Below, piece by piece: positions 63,885 to 64,000 of a stretch of 64,000 bases of DNA. Under the pieces are notes generated by a model. It ran no database searches, had not been told where the DNA came from, and saw only the letters and a list, made by a program, of their open reading frames with translations. Made by a program: the position numbers and the translations under genes. Position 1 is the stretch's first letter. Every line of letters starts with the position of its first letter. The DNA comes from Sphingomonas sp. LY54. Its GTDB lineage: Bacteria; Pseudomonadota; Alphaproteobacteria; Sphingomonadales; Sphingomonadaceae. Location: NCBI RefSeq assembly GCF_035594035.1, contig NZ_CP141588.1, positions 2,510,501-2,574,500 of the forward strand, read 5' to 3'.

Positions 63885-64000
63885 GTGAACCTGTTCGATC
63901 CCTCCGCGCCCTTCATCCATGTCTGCGGCGTCTCTCGCTCGATCCTCGGCCAGCCGTGGCGCTGGCGCGGCACCGCCGGCGACGCGGTCGATGCCGGCTT
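63885..64000 (+). CDS. recJ: Single-stranded-DNA exonuclease RecJ (5' end only)
   Basis: The first 38 codons of a gene starting GTG at 63885: the translation includes GVSRSILGQPWRWRG, which matches the opening of alphaproteobacterial RecJ (S-x-L-GQ-x-W). The rest is beyond the window edge. Gene order glpX then recJ is common in related genomes. The GTG lacks a clear Shine-Dalgarno sequence. Confidence 0.75.
   Translation, partial: MNLFDPSAPFIHVCGVSRSILGQPWRWRGTAGDAVDAG

Overview
The window is high-GC, densely coded DNA typical of an alphaproteobacterium. The gene families point to the Sphingomonadales: a large TonB receptor of sphingomonad type, class I PhaC, a FixL/FixJ pair beside an alternative oxidase, CP4-type EPSP synthase, and a small secreted protein with a DDIVICG motif. 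Family calls come from reading the translations; no database search was possible. I see no IS element, CRISPR array, prophage or rRNA. One tRNA-Arg(TCT) is present.

Layout. 1-818 (minus): type I-beta DAHP synthase aroF (cut by the window edge) behind a Trp-codon leader peptide and intrinsic terminator. 842-2833: an acetyltransferase and a TolC-family lipoprotein. 2983-7552: a colicin-V-type export locus with an HlyD adaptor, a C39-peptidase ABC transporter, an unknown ParB-fold-like protein, and a 56-residue cationic Cys/Arg/Ser/Gly peptide whose N-terminus has the spacing of the colicin V leader. 7677-8744: phenylalanine hydroxylase behind a Tyr-codon leader and terminator. 8779-15656 (minus): a six-gene shikimate operon (chorismate mutase-type II DAHP synthase fusion, aroA, ACT-less pheA, aroC, aroB, aroE), mostly with 4-bp stop/start overlaps, behind a 29-residue leader rich in Phe, Tyr and Trp. 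15846-21998: glutamate synthase gltBD, also behind a short ORF and a U-run terminator.

21999-27727: a GMC oxidoreductase, then an oxygen/NO-sensing block (fixJ, fixL, alternative oxidase, receiver protein, truncated globin). 27748-31687: a beta-propeller-like secreted protein, a glycerophosphodiesterase, a DUF2231 membrane protein and a sorbosone-dehydrogenase-like lipoprotein. 31910-38472: LysR regulator, DgcN, DgcA, N-acyl-D-amino-acid deacylase, a dicarboxylate/amino-acid symporter and a PhyH dioxygenase, read as a D-glutamate/D-amino-acid scavenging operon. 38616-46761: amidohydrolase, S9 peptidase, PBP4-type DacB, a beta-lactamase-fold hydrolase and an AmpG-like permease. 46958-51350: TonB receptor and lysA. 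52040-53091: yhhQ and a small membrane protein. 53096-56632: a VOC/DUF1428 operon with a divergent HxlR regulator and a small hydrophilic protein. 56784-64000: phaC, alaC-type aminotransferase, glpX, a PilZ protein, a pair of unknown membrane proteins and the start of recJ.

The strongest novelty is a set of ribosome-dependent attenuator candidates in the first 16 kb. Trp codons precede aroF, Tyr codons precede phhA, mixed aromatic codons precede the shikimate operon, and a fourth leader precedes gltB. In three of the four, the last codons of the leader peptide can pair with the 5' arm of the terminator, the expected antiterminator geometry. The second is the microcin-like peptide with its dedicated exporter.
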